In this document: positions 60,328-64,000 of the stretch, one piece after another | Layout of the letters: each line of letters starts with the position of its first letter | Numbering within the stretch: position 1 is the stretch's first letter | Origin: Pseudomonas graminis | GTDB taxonomy: Bacteria; Pseudomonadota; Gammaproteobacteria; Pseudomonadales; Pseudomonadaceae | Assembly: GCF_013201545.1 (NCBI RefSeq) | Contig: NZ_CP053746.1 | Coordinates: 4,354,501-4,418,500 of the forward strand | Length of the DNA: 64,000 nt | Direction of reading: 5' to 3' | Notes under the pieces: model-generated | The model's input: only the letters and a program-made list of their open reading frames with translations | Told to the model about the DNA's origin: nothing | Databases searched by the model: none | Made by a program: the position numbers and the translations under genes

Positions 60328-62682
60328 CTAGCGCAAGGCTTGTGGGGCACCGGCGCCATTCAACAGCTGCATCTGCTGACGATAATCGTCGGTGACCTGG
60401 CGCGCCTGGCTGCTGCTGTTGATGACCCGCGGGGTGATCAGCACCAGCAACTCGGTGCGGTCTTTGGATCTGCTGCGATTACCGAACAGCCAGCCCAGCC
60501 CGGGCACCCGGCCCAGATAGGGCACGGCGCTGACGCTGTCGCTGTTGTCCTGCTTGATCAGCCCGCCGAGCAACACGGTCTGCCCGCTTTGCGCCGCCAC
60601 CTGGGTCGACACCGAGCGCGTTGAAATGCGCGGGTTGCCGTTCACCGTCACCGTGCCGTCGGCGTCGCTGACCTGCTGCTGAATGTCCATGTACACCAGA
60701 CCGCCCGGGTTGATGCGCGGCACGACGTTGAGGATCACGCCGGTCTGCAGGTACTCGACGCTGCTCAGGGTGGTGTTCGAGACGCCGGTGTTGACCGTCG
60801 TCTGACTGATGGGGATGTTGTCGCCGACCTGGATCTGCGCGTTTTCGTTGTTCATCACCACCAGCGACGGCGCCGACAGCACCTGGGTGCGGCCGTTGGT
60901 TTCCAGGGCATGAATGGCCACTTGCAGGTTGGTGCTGACAAAGGAATAGAACAGCGAATCAGTGGCCCCGAGACCGGCCCCGCCGCCACCGAGCGCACCT
61001 TGACTGCCGGCGGTGTTGGCGACGGTGGTGCTGGTGGAATTGCCGGCCAGGCGGCCGAGGTACCACTGAACGCCCTGATCCAGCTCGCCCGTCAGCTTGA
61101 CTTCGAGAATCCGCGTCTCGATCTGCACTTGCAGCGGCGCATTGTCCAGGCGCTTGATCGCTGCTTCGATCTCCTTCCACTGCGCCGGGCGCGTACGCAC
61201 CAGCAATTGGTTGCTGCTTTTCTGCGCCGAAATGCGGGTGGTTGAGTCGAGGCCTTTCTGCCCATTACCCGAGGCAGCAGTGGCCGATGAGCTGCTGTCG
61301 TCGGCACCGCTGTCACTGCTGGCGTCCGCGTCTTGTTCCGGCTCGTCGTCCGAAGCTGCCGTGCTTTGAAGCCCGCTTTGGGACATGCCGCCCTGGCCGC
61401 TGCTGTTCAAACCGGCGCTGCCGCTCAATCCGCTGCTCGAACCCAGCCCTCCAGAGGTACCGCCTGACGTGCCGCCTGTCAGCGACGACATCGAGCGCGT
61501 GCGCAATCCCGGCGCCACCTTGGCGGCGCTCTCCTCCTTTACTGCGCCCGTGCCGTAGATCTGCTTGAGGTATTTCGCCAGGTCGGTGGCCTTCATGTTG
61601 CGCACGTCGTACACGTACAACTGCGGCTCGTTGCCGCCGCCTTCGTCAATGGTGCGAATCCACGTGCCCACCTCGTTCAGGTATTCGGGTTGGGAAGAAA
61701 ACGCCACCACCGAGTTGGTTCGCTCAATGGGCAGGAAGCGCACCATCCCTGCCAGCGGCATCCCGCTGTCCGGTCCGAACAGCTTCTGCAGCTCGGGCAT
61801 CAGCTCGCTGACCGAGGCCCGTTGCAGACCGAACACGCCCACCGACATGCCCTTGAGCCAGTCGACGTCGAAGGTGTCGATGGTCTGCTGATAGTTCGCC
61901 AGCTCCTCGGTGGTGCCCGCCAGGCTCAGCACATTGCGGGCGGGGTCCACCAGCAGGAACGCGTTCTCCCGGGCAAATGGCTTGAGCAGTTTCTGCATTT
62001 CCGTGGCGGAGATGTAGCGCAGCGGGAACAGCCGCGCCGACAACCCGGCAGATGGCTGGGCCACGGCCATTTCCGGCACCAGCTTGCCGGCAATCGCCTG
62101 GCTCGCCGGGAGGATGACGTAGCGATTGCCCTGACGAATCATCGCGTTGTCGGTCCATGACAGCAGGGTCTCCAGAATCGACAATGCCTGCTGCGGGTTG
62201 ACCGGCCGGGACGTGGAGAAACTCACCTCGCCCTTCACCCCTTGGGCAATGGTGTAGCTCTCGTGAAGCATGTCGCCGAGGATGCTGTTGACCACCGCTT
62301 CGATGGGCTGGTTGGCGAAGTTGAAGACGATGTCGCCTTCCGCTGCCCGGGGCGTTGCGGTTGCCGGCGCCGGTGTTTTCACGAAGCGCTGGGTGCCCCG
62401 GATGATCTGCCGGGTGCCGGTAGTCGCCGCCGAGCTGTCCGCGGGGCTGGCTTGCGCCTGAACCGGCATTTGCTCGCTGCGCGGGTCGACCGGCCGCCGC
62501 TGGGTGCCGGTTCCGTCCAGCGCCTCGCGCAGCATGCCGTTGTCCGGCTCAAGGGTCGTCGGCGCAGTGGTGCAGCCGCTCAAGGCGACGGCCGCTGCCA
62601 GGCACAACAAGGGCGAACCCAGCGTCGCGACGGGTTTCGTGCTAGAGGCACGGCGCAGGGAAGGATTACGGGGCAGGTTCAT
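60328..62682 (-). CDS. gspD: Type II secretion outer-membrane secretin GspD, lipoprotein with a low-complexity insert
   Basis: A 784-residue secretin that forms the outer-membrane gate of a type II secretion system. A lipoprotein signal ends in VALSGC. Periplasmic N0/N1-N3 domains follow (about 105-440; FNFANQPIEAVVNSILGDML and KPFARENAFLLVDPARNVLS), then the secretin domain (about 540-750; QVGDNIPISQTTVN, VPYLGRVPGLGWLFGNRS). Between N3 and the secretin core lies a Gly/Ser/Asp-rich insert of about 75 residues. The start at 62682 overlaps the upstream gene by 17 bases and has a poor ribosome site, so it is probably coupled. Confidence 0.88.
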   Translation of the reverse strand: MNLPRNPSLRRASSTKPVATLGSPLLCLAAAVALSGCTTAPTTLEPDNGMLREALDGTGTQRRPVDPRSEQMPVQAQASPADSSAATTGTRQIIRGTQRFVKTPAPATATPRAAEGDIVFNFANQPIEAVVNSILGDMLHESYTIAQGVKGEVSFSTSRPVNPQQALSILETLLSWTDNAMIRQGNRYVILPASQAIAGKLVPEMAVAQPSAGLSARLFPLRYISATEMQKLLKPFARENAFLLVDPARNVLSLAGTTEELANYQQTIDTFDVDWLKGMSVGVFGLQRASVSELMPELQKLFGPDSGMPLAGMVRFLPIERTNSVVAFSSQPEYLNEVGTWIRTIDEGGGNEPQLYVYDVRNMKATDLAKYLKQIYGTGAVKEESAAKVAPGLRTRSMSSLTGGTSGGTSGGLGSSSGLSGSAGLNSSGQGGMSQSGLQSTAASDDEPEQDADASSDSGADDSSSSATAASGNGQKGLDSTTRISAQKSSNQLLVRTRPAQWKEIEAAIKRLDNAPLQVQIETRILEVKLTGELDQGVQWYLGRLAGNSTSTTVANTAGSQGALGGGGAGLGATDSLFYSFVSTNLQVAIHALETNGRTQVLSAPSLVVMNNENAQIQVGDNIPISQTTVNTGVSNTTLSSVEYLQTGVILNVVPRINPGGLVYMDIQQQVSDADGTVTVNGNPRISTRSVSTQVAAQSGQTVLLGGLIKQDNSDSVSAVPYLGRVPGLGWLFGNRSRSKDRTELLVLITPRVINSSSQARQVTDDYRQQMQLLNGAGAPQALR

Positions 62683-63202
62683 GGAGGTCTTCACGGGAAA
62701 GGGAAAGCGGTGGTGAGGTCGACGGCGCTGGCAATCGCAGGCGCCGGACAGTGAGGGTTTCGTTGCGCTCGCCGAGGCCAAACGTGGCACTCGTCGGGCT
62801 GATCGCGCGCAGGGTCCAGCCGGTGGGCAGCGGCCCGTTGAGGCGGACTTTCAGCGCCGGGCCGTTGGCCGGTTTGATGAACGCCAGCTGCACCGTGCCG
62901 TCGAGCAGAACGCCGGTCAGGGTCAGCCCGGCCAGGCTGGCCGCTGCCTGAGTGCCAGACTGTTGCAGGTCCGGCCGGCGATCGACGCTGAACAGCGGGG
63001 TCTGCCAGCTGTTGGCCAGGCTGGGCAATTCCTCGCGCGGTAATGTCGGCGCTTTTGCCGCGACGGCCGGGCGATGACTCGGTTCGGCAGGCAGCCAGTC
63101 CGCCGACTGCCAGGTGCCAGTGAGTACCAGGGCGATCAGCGCCAGCAGTACGAGGGCGACGGCCATCAGCACGCGCTCGAGTGTGAGCGGGAAGCGCGTC
63201 AC
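62666..63202 (-). CDS. Type II secretion system protein N-like (inner-membrane, single-pass)
   Basis: A 178-residue protein with one N-terminal transmembrane helix (about 10-32) and a periplasmic part. It is positioned between gspM and gspD, where pseudomonad type II operons have a GspN/GspC-like connector; residues about 85-110 (AAASLAGLTLTGVLLDGTVQLAF) resemble the homology region of GspC-type proteins that contacts GspD. It starts with GTG overlapping the gspM stop and overlaps gspD at its end. The family assignment is from position and architecture. Confidence 0.7.
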   Translation of the reverse strand: MTRFPLTLERVLMAVALVLLALIALVLTGTWQSADWLPAEPSHRPAVAAKAPTLPREELPSLANSWQTPLFSVDRRPDLQQSGTQAAASLAGLTLTGVLLDGTVQLAFIKPANGPALKVRLNGPLPTGWTLRAISPTSATFGLGERNETLTVRRLRLPAPSTSPPLSLSREDLHEPAP

Positions 63203-63852
63203 GGGGTGGCCTGCGCTGGGTCGGTTTGATCGGCCGTTGCCTTTGAAGCAACCGGCTGCAGATAGCCGCGAATCAGCAGTTGCACAGTCAGTCGCCCTGC
63301 CCCGCCTTTGCCCGGCGCATTGCTCGCGCGACGCACGCTCATGTGATCGATGAACAGTAACGGTCGCTGATATTCCAGCCCGTGCAACACCGCCATCAAC
63401 GGCTCGATGGCGCATTCCAGGGTGACGCTGACCTTGACCTGGCGGAACGGCTCGCTGCCGTCCTGCTCCGGGGTGATCGGCATCCGTTGAGTAAGGGTGC
63501 AGCCGGCGCCGTTCGCGCCTTGGGCCGTGATGACGTCCGCGACGTGCTGCATGAGATCGGCGGCAACCGCGCTTGGGTCTTCGCCGGTCAACAGGCTCGC
63601 GCTGCTGGCCGGGTCCTGCGCGGCGGTTTCCAGCGCTGCGTTCAGGCTTTCGCGCTGCTGCAGCACGCCGGCGTAGCGCTGCTGTTGCGACTTCAGCTGC
63701 TCGGTCTCTTCGCCCATGTCCCGCAGCGGGCCGGCGAACCAGCTGTCGATGAGCAGCCAGTAGCCTGTGGCCGTCACCAGGGCGAGCACGATCAACGCAG
63801 CGCCGCGACGTTCACGGGGCGTCAATTCACGGGGTATCAGCGTTCGGCGCAT
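63199..63852 (-). CDS. gspM: Type II secretion system protein GspM
   Basis: A 217-residue bitopic inner-membrane protein: a short cytoplasmic N-terminus (ELTPRERRGAALIV), one transmembrane helix (about 17-37), a coiled-coil segment (about 45-80) and a ferredoxin-like periplasmic domain with VKVSVTLECAIEPLMAVLHGLE, which matches the GspM_b family. It overlaps the next gene by 4 bases and the preceding GspL/PilN-like gene by 26. Confidence 0.82.
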   Translation of the reverse strand: MRRTLIPRELTPRERRGAALIVLALVTATGYWLLIDSWFAGPLRDMGEETEQLKSQQQRYAGVLQQRESLNAALETAAQDPASSASLLTGEDPSAVAADLMQHVADVITAQGANGAGCTLTQRMPITPEQDGSEPFRQVKVSVTLECAIEPLMAVLHGLEYQRPLLFIDHMSVRRASNAPGKGGAGRLTVQLLIRGYLQPVASKATADQTDPAQATP

Positions 63853-64000
63853 CGGCGGCCTCCTGATGCAAGCGTGCGTGGAGGGAAAAGCGCTCTTTGC
63901 CGCTGTCGGCGTCGGGCTGGATGACGCCCTGAAACTGCGGGTTGTCCAGGCTGGGGCAGTCTTTCAAATGGCTGATCAGCGCACTGGCTCGCACGCTCTG
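63827..64000 (-). CDS. C-terminal end of a GspL/PilN-like protein, 5' part outside window
   Basis: The last 57 codons of a gene entering from the right edge. The readable end (SHLKDCPSLDNPQFQGVIQP then ERFSLHARLHQEAAD) looks like the periplasmic ferredoxin-like end of PilN/GspL family proteins, which precede GspM in type II secretion operons. It overlaps the gspM start by 26 bases. Too little is visible to be sure of the family. Confidence 0.6.
   Translation of the reverse strand, partial: QSVRASALISHLKDCPSLDNPQFQGVIQPDADSGKERFSLHARLHQEAADAPNADTP

Noticed and set aside
1..64000. tRNA, rRNA, CRISPR arrays and insertion sequences
   Set aside because: None recognised by eye on either strand; short or diverged cases could be missed without a covariance or repeat search.

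Overview
The window is chromosomal DNA of a fluorescent Pseudomonas (P. fluorescens / P. syringae type). The evidence is uniformly high G+C, purine-rich Shine-Dalgarno sites, an MvaT-type H-NS protein, an mtlE/mtlR pair, a CheD-containing second chemotaxis cluster, membrane PQQ glucose dehydrogenase, and REP elements of the pseudomonad GGGACCGGCTTCAGCCGGG type. No rRNA, tRNA or CRISPR array was seen.

Layout. 1-2.5 kb: start of a polyol ABC importer (mtlE) divergent from its AraC-type activator (mtlR). 2.6-4.7 kb: LysR regulator and divergent MDR oxidoreductase. 4.8-9.8 kb: a MarR-controlled block holding a second homodimeric pyruvate dehydrogenase E1 (aceE paralogue), the MarR protein, a free-standing AceE C-terminal-half protein that has lost the catalytic segment, and a glutathione transferase; three TTGCAAnTGCAA palindromes sit at the two divergent promoters. 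9.9-14.3 kb: a LuxR-type receptor with a full acyl-homoserine-lactone pocket, then a perfect 16-bp lux-box palindrome and a tightly overlapped five-gene operon that matches the L-arginine to azomycin (2-nitroimidazole) pathway (RohP, Q, R, S order, plus a Rieske protein). This is the most interesting part of the window. 14.5-22 kb: c-di-GMP enzymes (two hybrid GGDEF-EAL proteins and a dCache-type diguanylate cyclase), glutathione peroxidase and a thymidylate-kinase-like protein. 22-26.8 kb: formaldehyde dehydrogenase, small lipoprotein, acetyltransferase, MvaT, glutathione transferase, CsbD. 26.8-29.5 kb: a gene-poor stretch with a TonB-receptor remnant and inverted repeats, then an orphan tyrosine recombinase. 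29.5-38.2 kb: a nine-gene chemotaxis operon (MCP-like, cheY, STAS, cheA, mcp, cheW, cheR, cheD, cheB). 38.8-47.9 kb: cyclophilin-like secreted protein, frameshifted lipoprotein, a PQQ dehydrogenase, MFS exporter, LysR, cupin and small P-loop / nucleotidyltransferase genes. 48-57.5 kb: a nine-gene opine- or D-amino-acid-like catabolic operon (ABC importer, two DadA-like flavoproteins, a BFD-containing FAD subunit, a 2Fe-2S subunit, RidA) with a divergent LysR regulator. 57.5-57.8 kb: REP cluster. 57.8-60.2 kb: gcd. 60.3-64 kb: part of a type II secretion operon (gspD, an N-like protein, gspM, end of a gspL/pilN-like gene).

How the parts work together. The LuxR receptor probably turns on the rohP operon through the lux box when an acyl-HSL is present, linking population density or neighbouring cells to production of a nitroimidazole antibiotic from arginine. 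No luxI lies in the window, so the receptor is a solo as far as can be seen. The MarR protein probably represses its own gene, aceE2, the AceE-like gene and the glutathione transferase through the shared palindromes. All functional statements are from reading sequence and family knowledge; no database search was run.
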